Assembly (NCBI GenBank): GCA_937902315.1
Contig: CALGUG010000059.1
Location: forward strand, 248,001 to 312,000
DNA from: an uncultured Chloroflexales bacterium
GTDB taxonomy: Bacteria > Chloroflexota > Chloroflexia > Chloroflexales > Chloroflexaceae
Length of the DNA stretch: 64,000 nucleotides
Direction of reading: 5' to 3'
The notes beneath the pieces were generated by a model. It was not told the DNA's origin. It made no database searches and saw nothing but the letters and a program-made list of their open reading frames with translations. A program made the position numbers and the translations under genes. This document shows positions 8,683 through 18,823 of this stretch, piece after piece (within the stretch, counting starts at the first letter, position 1; each line of letters starts with the position of its first letter).

Positions 8683-9309
8683 ATGAGCTTTTCCGAGCGA
8701 TTCGGTGCATTTAAGAATAAATTCGATAAAACCCCATATGATGCCCAAGATCGTGTCCCTCCGGGCCAATACGTAACAGCGAAGTTTCCTGTTCTACACT
8801 ATGGCAACGTGCCCGAGTATAGCGATCTGAGCACGTGGGATTTGCGCGTCTGGGGCGAGATCGAAGAACCCAAAACCTTCTCCTTTGAGGAATTCCGCGC
8901 CCTGCCGACCGTCACGATCACGACTGATATTCACTGTGTAACGCGCTGGTCGAAGCTGGATACGGTTTGGGAAGGCGTCGCTTTCAAAGAGTTTCTCAAG
9001 CATATTCCGGCCCTGAAGCCAAGCGCTAAATTTGTTGTCTTTCACTGCGAGCAGGGCTACACCGCCAATGTTCCGCTCGAAGTGTTGATGGATGACAATG
9101 TATTGTTGGCCTATAAATTTGATGGCCAAGAGCTTGACCCAGAACACGGTTATCCCTTGCGCTCGTTGGTGCCCAAAAAGTACTTCTGGAAGAGCGCTAA
9201 GTGGCTACGTGGCATCGAATTCTTGGCTCAAGATCGGCTCGGCTTTTGGGAGCGTTACGGCTACAATAACCACGCTGATCCGTGGCAGGAAGAGCGCTAC
9301 GCTGATTAA
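8683..9309 (+). CDS. sulfite oxidase-like molybdopterin-fold oxidoreductase
   Basis: The 208-aa protein matches the sulfite oxidase/YedY-type Mo-pterin domain (PF00174). It has the segment DLRVWGEIEEPKTFSFEEFRAL, the cofactor-cysteine region TDIHCVTRWSKLDTVWEGV, then FHCEQGYTANVPL, and a C-terminal HGYPLRSLVPKKYFWKSAKW. The Cys in DIHCVTRW is the expected Mo ligand. No Tat signal or b5 heme domain is present, so it is likely cytoplasmic. ATG 8683 is preferred because GGGAAGGA sits 7-12 nt upstream. The more distal start at 8614 would add an unconserved hydrophobic stretch. Confidence 0.85.
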   Translation: MSFSERFGAFKNKFDKTPYDAQDRVPPGQYVTAKFPVLHYGNVPEYSDLSTWDLRVWGEIEEPKTFSFEEFRALPTVTITTDIHCVTRWSKLDTVWEGVAFKEFLKHIPALKPSAKFVVFHCEQGYTANVPLEVLMDDNVLLAYKFDGQELDPEHGYPLRSLVPKKYFWKSAKWLRGIEFLAQDRLGFWERYGYNNHADPWQEERYAD

Positions 9310-9335
9310 GCCGCATGCCGATGCTAGAGCTTGTT

Positions 9336-9497
9336 ATACCAAATCCGCTTGATTACTACAGTACTCTGGCGGTTTGCTCTCTTCCCCAAAGAGGGCTGCT
9401 AGCGCGTCCGCCTACGGCTACCAACAGCTCGTCCGTAAGCATGGTGTTGTAGCAGTGTGCCGCGAGACCGCCCCAACGATTCAAGCGGATTCCCTAT
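9336..9497 (+). repeat. family A structured intergenic repeat, full-length copy A-2
   Basis: A 162-bp element bounded by ATACCAAATCCGCTTGA (9336-9352) and TCAAGCGGATTCCCTAT (9481-9497). The core carries CTCTGGCGG, then CTCTT-CCCCA-AAGAG (a hairpin), then GCGCGTCCGCCTACGGCTAC. The ends are nearly identical to those of the family B elements. Confidence 0.8.
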
Positions 9498-9505
9498 GAC
9501 AATAG

Positions 9506-9541
9506 AAAACGAGGAATTGGCGCTCGCCAACTCCTCGTTTT
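9506..9541. terminator. bidirectional intrinsic terminator
   Basis: AAAACGAGGAATTGG pairs with CCAACTCCTCGTTTT around a 6-nt loop, with one mismatch. A-run and T-run flank the stem, so it can serve both the sulfite-oxidase-like gene (plus) and the PGPGW gene (minus), which converge here. Confidence 0.8.
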
Positions 9542-9559
9542 CGCTACCTGGCCTTGGGT

Positions 9560-9940
9560 TTAGGAAGAGGCCGAAAAACCATTCGCCGTTCGTCGGTTGC
9601 GTTGCCAAATCGCTAGACGACGACGTTGACGCGAGGCCTCTTGTTGGACACGTAGGGCTATGCGGCCCCAATAGGCCAGCCAAGGTTGCGGTCGTTCGGC
9701 CCACCAACGCACAAGCAATTTATAGTGAACACTTGCCCAACGGACCAGCCAGGTGCGCCGTCCTACCAGCGCGATACCGAGCATGATCATAGGGATGCCG
9801 GGCAGCACAGGCAGCACACAGCCCGCGATCCCGCCGATCAATAGAACCCAGCCTAAGATCGGGCGAGCTACAGCCCAGATCATCTGAAGTACGTTACGCT
9901 TTTCTGGTTGTTGCTGTTGGTCTAATGCTTGTTGTTCCAT
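9560..9940 (-). CDS. PGPGW-family small transmembrane protein
   Basis: The 126-aa protein has two adjacent hydrophobic segments (ILGWVLLIGGIAGCVLPVLP and IPMIMLGIALVG) joined by the PGIPMIMLG turn typical of the PGPGW / DUF454-like membrane family. A basic, Trp/Arg-rich C-terminal cytoplasmic tail follows. The N-terminus is Gln-rich. Function is unknown for the family. The start ATG at 9940 is preceded on its strand by AGAGAGA. Confidence 0.7.
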   Translation of the reverse strand: MEQQALDQQQQPEKRNVLQMIWAVARPILGWVLLIGGIAGCVLPVLPGIPMIMLGIALVGRRTWLVRWASVHYKLLVRWWAERPQPWLAYWGRIALRVQQEASRQRRRLAIWQRNRRTANGFSASS

Positions 9941-10081
9941 CTGGTTCGTCTCTCTGTGAAGCTTGCTTGTGTGTTTATCAGACTGATTATAGCTAGAAAA
10001 GGTTGCAATTCCGCTTGCTTCTCAGCAAACGCTCATCTTCTGCTCGGTTTGCTCGCTGCTGGCGAAGATCTGTTTAGGAGC

Positions 10082-10322
10082 ACAATGACAAGTTCCACTC
10101 TGCCGAAGGCCAGTTGTGAGATAGGAAATGCGTTTCTGCCGAAGGCCAGTTGCGAGATAGGAAATGCGTTTTGCTTCGTCTTGGAGCCGCCTTTCGGTAC
10201 AGCGGCTACCAGACCTCGGGTGACGGGCGGGATGTTGGTAGCCGTAGGCGGACGCGGTTAAGCTCTTCTTGGGGGCGAGACCTAGCCGCCAGAGTGGAGA
10301 AAGAAACAAGCGGATTTGCAAT
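10082..10322. repeat. composite of family B and family A repeat fragments, with a 36-bp tandem duplication
   Basis: The left part carries the family B internal block (GTTCCACTCTGCCGAAGGCC). A 36-bp unit is repeated exactly in tandem except for one T/C change (10100-10135 and 10136-10171). A minus-oriented family A core follows (GGTAGCCGTAGGCGGACGCG), closing with a CAAGCGGATTTGCAAT end at about 10307-10322. No gene is seen between 9941 and 10515 apart from this. Confidence 0.65.
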
Positions 10323-10515
10323 GAAACGCCCGATGTGTGTCGTTGTTTGTGTGCGTCTGCATGCATCGAGGAAAGTTCGTCGTATAATAGCCCTGTCTCA
10401 ACGCATATCAGAGAGGATAGCGTTATCACGACTCATAACGAGCACTCCTCTCTGATCTCTGTTGCTGTAACGAGCGGATGTCGCTCGTAGATAGTGCCCG
10501 AAAGGTAATGCACTT

Positions 10516-12123
<1,608 letters not shown>

Positions 12124-12139
12124 GCTTCGTCTAGCCCTC

Positions 12140-12174
12140 AGACCTGTCAGATCACCCTGGCAGGTCTTTTTTTA
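12140..12174 (+). terminator. aceB: rho-independent terminator of aceB
   Basis: AGACCTGTCA and TGGCAGGTCT form a stem followed by TTTTTTT, starting 17 bp after the aceB stop. Confidence 0.9.
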
Positions 12175-12202
12175 TTCACCGCACGAGGAACAGAACACAA
12201 TA

Positions 12203-12720
12203 ATTCACCACGCGAGGCACAGAGGCACTGAGTCTTTTAGAGAGCAGCATCGAGCCGTAGCCTGAGCCTGTCGAAGGGTACGGCTTCTTTGGTGAACGCA
12301 GCCAGTCTCCCCTCTCCTGCTTGCGGGAGAGGGGCCGGGGGAGAGGGCCTCTATGAATTCACCACACGAGGCACAGAGGCACTGAGTCTTTTAGAGAGCA
12401 GCATCGAGCCGTAGCCTGAGCCTGTCGAAGGGTACGGCTTCTTTGGTGAACGCAGCCAGTCTCCCCTCTCCTGCTTGCGGGAGAGGGGCCGGGGGAGAGG
12501 GCCTCTATGAATTCACCACACGAGGCACAGAACACAATAATTCACCACACGAGGCACAGAACACAATAATTCACCACACGAGGCACAGAGGCACTGAGTC
12601 TTTTAGAGAGCAGCATCGAGCCGTAGCCTGAGCCTGTCGAAGGGTACGGCTTCTTTGGTGAACGCAGCCAGTCTCCCCTCTCCTGCTTGCGGGAGAGGGG
12701 CAGGGGGAGAGGGCCGAACG
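12203..12720. repeat. family C: three tandem copies of a ~154-bp repeat with hairpin modules
   Basis: Copies start at 12203, 12357 and 12569, each with ATTCACCACRCGAGGCACAG. Two short 29-bp partial units (12511-12568) precede copy 3, and a degenerate one precedes copy 1 (about 12175). Each full copy carries a GAGCCGTAGCCTGAGCCTGT ... AGGGTACGGCTTC hairpin and a CCCCTCTCC ... GGAGAGGGG hairpin. The copies are almost identical, suggesting recent amplification. The array fills the gap between aceB and icd and holds no credible gene. Similar hairpin modules reappear at 33230-33540. Confidence 0.85.
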
Positions 12721-12744
12721 CCCTGCTTGCGGGGGAGGGCATAG

Positions 12745-12780
12745 AAAAGAGGCGGTGTGCAAAACTGCCCACCGCCTCTT
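12745..12780 (-). terminator. icd: intrinsic terminator of icd
   Basis: On the minus strand AAGAGGCGGTG pairs with CACCGCCTCTT, followed by TTCTATG. It lies 20 bp beyond the icd stop. Confidence 0.75.
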
Positions 12781-12799
12781 CTGCGATCGCTCGCAGATC

Positions 12800-14047
<1,248 letters not shown>

Positions 14048-14159
14048 TACTAATTGCTCCTTTGTCTGTATACAGATGGATCCCCTGCATTATATCACCC
14101 GTTTGTCAGTACTCGAACAACATCCATCTCGCTATGGGCCTTCTTTTGCTGTGTAACGG

Positions 14160-14335
14160 CTGTAGCTACGTTTCCGAAAAGCTCCCTATTAAGCCTTTGG
14201 CGGCTTGGTCTCTCCCCTCAAAGATACTCTCAACCGCGTCCGCCTACGGCTATCAACGTTCCGCCCATCAAAAAGGGCTTGTAGCTGCACGCCGAGCGCC
14301 CCTCCAACCAACAACAGAAACAGAGTGTCTAGTCA
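14160..14335 (+). repeat. family A repeat fragment adjoining a family B copy
   Basis: Carries the core TTTGGCGGCTTGGTCTCTCC and CCGCGTCCGCCTACGGCTAT. The left terminal repeat is degraded and the right side runs directly into family B copy B4. It lies between the icd promoter region and the SdrD-like gene terminator. Confidence 0.65.
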
Positions 14336-14458
14336 TATCAAATCCGGTTTAAAGACCGATCCCTTTCGCAATACGTGAAAAGGAAAACTCAGAAAGGAGT
14401 TGGTCAAGTTTCGCTCTGCCGAAGGCCAAAAACAGAGAGTGTTCAGCCGGATTTGTTA
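14336..14458 (+). mobile_element. family B MITE-like element, copy B4
   Basis: 123 bp flanked by TA dinucleotides. The left end is TATCAAATCCGGTTT and the right end is CAGCCGGATTTGTTA. The interior carries CTCTGCCGAAGGCCAAA. It has no ORF. Confidence 0.7.
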
Positions 14459-14467
14459 TCAAAACCA

Positions 14468-14505
14468 AAAGGGTTTGTGCCACAGCGTTGTGACACAAAC
14501 CCTTT
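14468..14505 (-). terminator. intrinsic terminator of the SdrD-like gene at 14526-18197
   Basis: AAAGGGTTTGTG and CACAAACCCTTT form a 12-bp perfect stem. On the minus strand it is followed by a short T-containing tail (TTGG), 21 bp past the stop. Confidence 0.75.
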
Positions 14506-14525
14506 CTTCCTTCAGCTAGCTAGAG

Positions 14526-17500
14526 CTAAGGATGGCGGATATGAGGTAAGAAGATCGAATAGTTGGCGCTCGGCATACTTTCGGCCTTAAAGGGGCCAAA
14601 GGTGTGGGTTGCACCGCCGATCTCGTGTTCAACCAGCCAGTAGTAGTAGCTCTGGTTGGGCTGGGCGCTCGTATCTAACCAGCTATAGCTGGCACCGAGT
14701 GAGCCGCGCCCTTGGCCGACGATCAGTTGATCGGTGATGCGTTCGGCTTGGCTGAGCGAAGCTTGGCTGCTGCGCAGAATATGGAAACCCCATGTATTCT
14801 GCTCGAAACTAGTTTGCCATTCAAGCTTGATGCCCTGCTGCAACATACTGGCGCGGAAGAAGTTCAGGCCAATATTGGTTGGTCCAAGTATCTCAATTTC
14901 GGCGATATCGTGATCATCCTCGTCGTTGGGCGGCGTTTGGTTGATCTCATCGTCGATGATGTTGCCATCGTTGTTGGGATCGTTATCGGGCGTCGAGTCG
15001 ATATCGACGGGCGTGTTGCCGTTCAGATCTTCGGCTCGGCTAATCTCGGCCGTGTTGATGAATGTGCCGGGGCTAGCATCGGCGTCGACCCGAACGGTGA
15101 TATCGACCGAAGTGCTGTCACCGGGCGCGATGGGGCCGGGCAGCGTAATAGTGGCGGTATTGTTGGGGCCAGCGGTCCAGTCGCTATCTTCCAAGCTCAA
15201 GCCAGCAGGCAGATAGTCGGTGATCGTTACATTTTGGGCCGTTGTATTGCCTTGGTTGAAGATGCTGATCGTGAAGTTGACCAAGTCTTCGGGATTGACG
15301 GTAGCTGATTGACCCGTGGCTCGCGTCTTGCGCAGGGCGAGGTCAAAATTCTGGACGAGCGTCACCTCAGCGATGTCGTGATCATCTTCATCGTTGGGCG
15401 GCGTTTGGTTGATCTCATCGTCGATGATGTTGCCATCGTTGTTGGGATCGTTATCGGGCGTCGAGTCGATATCGACGGGCGTGTTGCCGTTCAGATCTTC
15501 GGCTCGGCTAATCTCGGCCGTGTTGATGAATGTGCCGGGGCTAGCATCGGCGTCGACCCGAACGGTGATATCGACCGAAGTGCTGTCACCGGGCGCGATG
15601 GGGCCGGGCAGCGTAATAGTGGCGGTATTGTTGGGGCCAGCGGTCCAGTCGCTATCTTCCAAGCTCAAGCCAGCAGGCAGATAGTCGGTGATCGTTACAT
15701 TTTGGGCTGTGAAGCTGCCCTGGTTGAAGACGGTGATCGTGAAGTTGACCAGTGCCTCCGGATCGACAACCGCTGCTTGACCGACAGCGAGCGTTTTGCG
15801 CAGGGCGAGATCAAAGGTTTGGTTGAAGCCGAAGTCGAAGGTATGGTTGTTGAAACCAGGGCCCGCTACATCGACAACCGCCGTTGGATAGTTGCCGAGA
15901 CCGATCGGCGCATTTGGATCGGCCAGCGTGCCGTCGGAGTCGCTGATATCGCCGCTCAGGTCGTTGTTGCCGGTTTGAACATTAGGAGTGGTGAGCGTGT
16001 ATTCGTAGAGCGGCCCGCCGGGAGCATAGTCGTTGGGATTATCGAGCCGCACTTGGAAGCCCGTGGTATTGGTGGTTAAGCCGCTGATGTTATAGATCGC
16101 ATGGCCGAGGTTAGTGCCGTTTGCGTTTGAGAAGTAATAGGTACCCAACGCATCGGTGGTGGCGCTTGCAAGAAAGCTGCCATCAGGAGCGTAGAGGCTG
16201 ACGGTTACATTGGGCACGGGATCTTCGTCGGGATCTTGAATGCCATTGCGGTTGTTATCGAACCAGACGCGGTTGCCGATCTCGACCGGAGCTGCATCAA
16301 GGATCAGCTCAAGATCACCCATTGAGTTAGCTTTGCCAATGCCGTGGCCTCCTGGTGCAAGGTCACAATCCGTGGGAACGCCATTGTAAAATTGACGACC
16401 CAGATTTAAGTATGCTCCTGTAGCACGATCGTAAAAACGAATGCCCATACCGCCAAAGCAGAAGGCATCAATGGTTAAGTTACCGACTTGGTTAGAGCCC
16501 GGTAACACAAGCAGCGAACCAGCGGCGAGATCGGATGCTCCTAATTTCCAGTTGTCATCATAAAACTCTCCATTACCTGGACCTTTTGGAGTTACATTCG
16601 TACCTGTAAGTGGCCCGCTCGGAGAAGGAACAATGCCTCCACTCTCTAGAGTGAATGGGCCAGTGAAACCATTGCGCCCTGCGCGTAGTAAATCGCCGCC
16701 AGAGAAAATAACTTCCTCAAGTGTAGCAGCATTATCTGCATTATCAGGAGCGGTTGCATTATAGCCCAGCTGTAGGGCTGAACGGCTTAAGAAGCCTAGC
16801 AACATCGAGCCATCGACATCGAAGCTGATATCGGAGAGCACCGGCTGGCCAAAGTCTACATCGCTTTGGTATTCAACATATGGTGCCATAGTTGCCCAGT
16901 CATCGACCCAGGGATGCCAGTAAGGACCGGCAACTGTCGCGTAAAGATCGCGCTCGTAGGTAAGCTCAATATCGTTGACAAAAGCTGTGCTCCAGCTATT
17001 GGCAGCCGGATTATAGATATAGACTTGGGCGGTAAGAGCGGCACAAGCTGTCATAAAGTCACAAGTGTTGTTTGCCAGTGCGGTTGTGGCATCGCACACG
17101 GTGCCAACATAGACCTCATCGCGGTAATAGGTGACCGCCCATGGGCGTCGCTCACCTTGACAGCCTGCATTGTTTTGCCAAGGCGCTCCAGCGATGGTTA
17201 TTGCTGTAGGTGGGTTCTCCGTTGTATCCAAGCGATGGAGAGCGCGATCCGCAAGCGTTACTACATAGAGATAACGCCCGTCGTCGGAAAGATCCATATC
17301 GCCGATACCAGCCTTGCCCACTTGCCCAACAGTGCTGGGGTCGAGGTTATAGCATTCGTAACAGCCACCCTCTTGTCCGTAGCCTGCACCAGCACCAGGG
17401 AAGCGGGTGGTTTCGTCATCAACCGTGCCGACTGATGTCGAAGGAAACGTATACCAGATCGAGGCGGTATTGCCGGTAGTGTTTGGATCGAAGTTCGCGA

Positions 17501-18197
17501 ATCGATAGATCGCTCCCGCTCCACCAGGCCCTAAACCGGAGTGACGTCGTACCAGAGCCGAGCCATACAAATCTTGGGTATGACGGTTATAGGCCAAGGA
17601 CCAGAGCGAGCCGACTTGGTCTTGTGTGGCAGCTTCTATCAGCGAACCGGGATAGGTTTCGGGAGCAGTTTGATCGCTATAGAGCACTGTATAAAGCGAT
17701 GGGCGGCCGCTATTTGAAGGATGAGTCGGGCTGCCATTGGTGGAGTGTGGCCCAACGTAACGTGGATCGGCCTGGCGGTAGTGGCGCGGGTAGTTGAGGC
17801 CAAGGTCGATACCCGAGCTAACGCCGTCGGGCACGAACTGAACGGTTGTGCCGGAGTTCGTGCCGTAAGGGCCGGGCTGATCGGTCTCTAAAAAGCCCGT
17901 AAATTCGATGCGATACGGCCCCGCTGCTGCTGGGTTGAGAGTATAGCTGCCGTCAGCGAGGGTTGTGGTGCTTTCTACTGCGGCACCGGTTGAGTCGTAG
18001 GCTGTGACTGTTACTCCGGGAACGCCGATCTCATCGGGATCGCGTGTTCCATTGCCGTTAAAGTCGCGAAATACTGTGCCCGTGATTGGTCCAGCCGCTT
18101 GTGCTAGGGGAGACTGGGCCAAACTGGCGAAGATAAACCCCAAGATGGCTAATGTTGTCGTAAATACTGCTTTTGATGAGAAAGATTTCCGCTTCAT
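14526..18197 (-). CDS. large secreted SdrD-B/DUF11 repeat surface protein (1)
   Basis: The 1223-aa protein has a signal peptide (residues 1 to about 34, ending SPLAQA). An SdrD B-like Ca-binding beta domain follows (GTVFRDFNGNGTRDPDEIGV, about 38-125). A long middle region (about 150-630) has propeller-like blades such as GDMDLSDDGRYLYVVTLADR. A second SdrD-B domain (NRVWFDNNRNGIQDPDEDPV, about 640-790) leads to two DUF11-type repeats (about 794-950 and 950-1105). The C-terminal Ig-like domain contains LEWQTSFEQNTWGFHILRSS and the protein ends in NYSIFLPHIRHP. There is no LPXTG, transmembrane helix or basic tail. It is probably an extracellular structural or adhesive protein. The two DUF11 repeats are encoded by nearly identical DNA with a 468-bp period. 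Two paralogues lie in this window. Confidence 0.88.
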   Translation of the reverse strand: MKRKSFSSKAVFTTTLAILGFIFASLAQSPLAQAAGPITGTVFRDFNGNGTRDPDEIGVPGVTVTAYDSTGAAVESTTTLADGSYTLNPAAAGPYRIEFTGFLETDQPGPYGTNSGTTVQFVPDGVSSGIDLGLNYPRHYRQADPRYVGPHSTNGSPTHPSNSGRPSLYTVLYSDQTAPETYPGSLIEAATQDQVGSLWSLAYNRHTQDLYGSALVRRHSGLGPGGAGAIYRFANFDPNTTGNTASIWYTFPSTSVGTVDDETTRFPGAGAGYGQEGGCYECYNLDPSTVGQVGKAGIGDMDLSDDGRYLYVVTLADRALHRLDTTENPPTAITIAGAPWQNNAGCQGERRPWAVTYYRDEVYVGTVCDATTALANNTCDFMTACAALTAQVYIYNPAANSWSTAFVNDIELTYERDLYATVAGPYWHPWVDDWATMAPYVEYQSDVDFGQPVLSDISFDVDGSMLLGFLSRSALQLGYNATAPDNADNAATLEEVIFSGGDLLRAGRNGFTGPFTLESGGIVPSPSGPLTGTNVTPKGPGNGEFYDDNWKLGASDLAAGSLLVLPGSNQVGNLTIDAFCFGGMGIRFYDRATGAYLNLGRQFYNGVPTDCDLAPGGHGIGKANSMGDLELILDAAPVEIGNRVWFDNNRNGIQDPDEDPVPNVTVSLYAPDGSFLASATTDALGTYYFSNANGTNLGHAIYNISGLTTNTTGFQVRLDNPNDYAPGGPLYEYTLTTPNVQTGNNDLSGDISDSDGTLADPNAPIGLGNYPTAVVDVAGPGFNNHTFDFGFNQTFDLALRKTLAVGQAAVVDPEALVNFTITVFNQGSFTAQNVTITDYLPAGLSLEDSDWTAGPNNTATITLPGPIAPGDSTSVDITVRVDADASPGTFINTAEISRAEDLNGNTPVDIDSTPDNDPNNDGNIIDDEINQTPPNDEDDHDIAEVTLVQNFDLALRKTRATGQSATVNPEDLVNFTISIFNQGNTTAQNVTITDYLPAGLSLEDSDWTAGPNNTATITLPGPIAPGDSTSVDITVRVDADASPGTFINTAEISRAEDLNGNTPVDIDSTPDNDPNNDGNIIDDEINQTPPNDEDDHDIAEIEILGPTNIGLNFFRASMLQQGIKLEWQTSFEQNTWGFHILRSSQASLSQAERITDQLIVGQGRGSLGASYSWLDTSAQPNQSYYYWLVEHEIGGATHTFGPFKAESMPSANYSIFLPHIRHP
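14923..15708 (-). repeat. 468-bp-period direct duplication encoding the two DUF11 repeats
   Basis: The block 14923-15239 is repeated base-for-base at 15391-15707. The remaining about 150 bp of each period has diverged slightly. Synonymous positions are also identical, pointing to recent duplication or gene conversion. Confidence 0.9.
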
Positions 18198-18592
18198 GAG
18201 AAGAACCTACCCTTCAGCTAAGATGTTTATCGTGGCGGACACATGCTGCTTATAGAGAAGAGACTTCAGGGATCAGCACTCAAGAACGCGTATTGCTGAG
18301 GTAGGAGAAGCTTGAAAAGCTTCCGATTTGGGGAATGAGGAATGTGGCAGGGCCACATTGATAGGCGCTTAGTTATGTTAGTTTGTAATCTTACTGAGAA
18401 ATCTCTTTAAAATTTGGATTTGACATTAAATTAATTTGTCTATTTCATAGACCGAATAACATACAATATAGTAACGGTGATAAAACATCGATAGGCATGA
18501 GAGTTATGCCCACACAACTTTGTTTCCAGCTTTTTACTTTCCTGCCTTGAAATAATGCACATCTTCAAAAGGGATTTGCTATGAAAACACGA
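18198..18592. other. intergenic AT-rich leader of SdrD-like gene 1
   Basis: No gene is seen. The stretch 18360-18560 is clearly AT-rich relative to the flanks, with several A/T runs. It probably holds the promoter and 5' leader of the minus-strand gene starting at 18197. No confident -35/-10 pair was assigned. Confidence 0.45.
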
Positions 18593-18626
18593 ACAATCCG
18601 TCTAGCGCTTGCGCTAGACGGATTGT
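18593..18626. terminator. perfect 16-bp palindromic hairpin
   Basis: ACAATCCGTCTAGCGC is followed by TT and its exact reverse complement. T-containing tails exist on both strands (CTTTTGG on plus, TCGTGTTTTC on minus). It could end transcription from the SdrD-like gene at 18824-22198, about 200 bp away. Confidence 0.6.
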
Positions 18627-18631
18627 CTTTT

Positions 18632-18716
18632 GGTGGGCGGGAATTTTGTAGCCGGAGGCGGACGCGCTAAGGATCGAATGGGAGGGAGAGACCAGGCCGC
18701 CAAATCGATGTACTAC
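18632..18716 (-). repeat. family A repeat, subtype A2 fragment
   Basis: Contains GTAGCCGGAGGCGGACGCGC, then GGATCGAATGGGAGG and AGAGACCAGGCCGCC. It differs from subtype A1 in replacing the CTCTT/AAGAG hairpin with an ATCGAATGGGAGG block. Confidence 0.6.
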
Positions 18717-18823
18717 CGCAACCGGTTGATCACTATGTTCGTTTTTATGCCTTGCCAAAGAGCAAGCCTCTAAGTGGATACGCTATAACGAACGTTTGAG
18801 ATGGCGATTGTGTTTACATAAGA

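Noticed and set aside
12203..12720. CRISPR array
   Set aside because: The repeats are about 154 bp and contiguous, with no unique spacers between short repeats and no cas genes. It is an amplified tandem/hairpin module.
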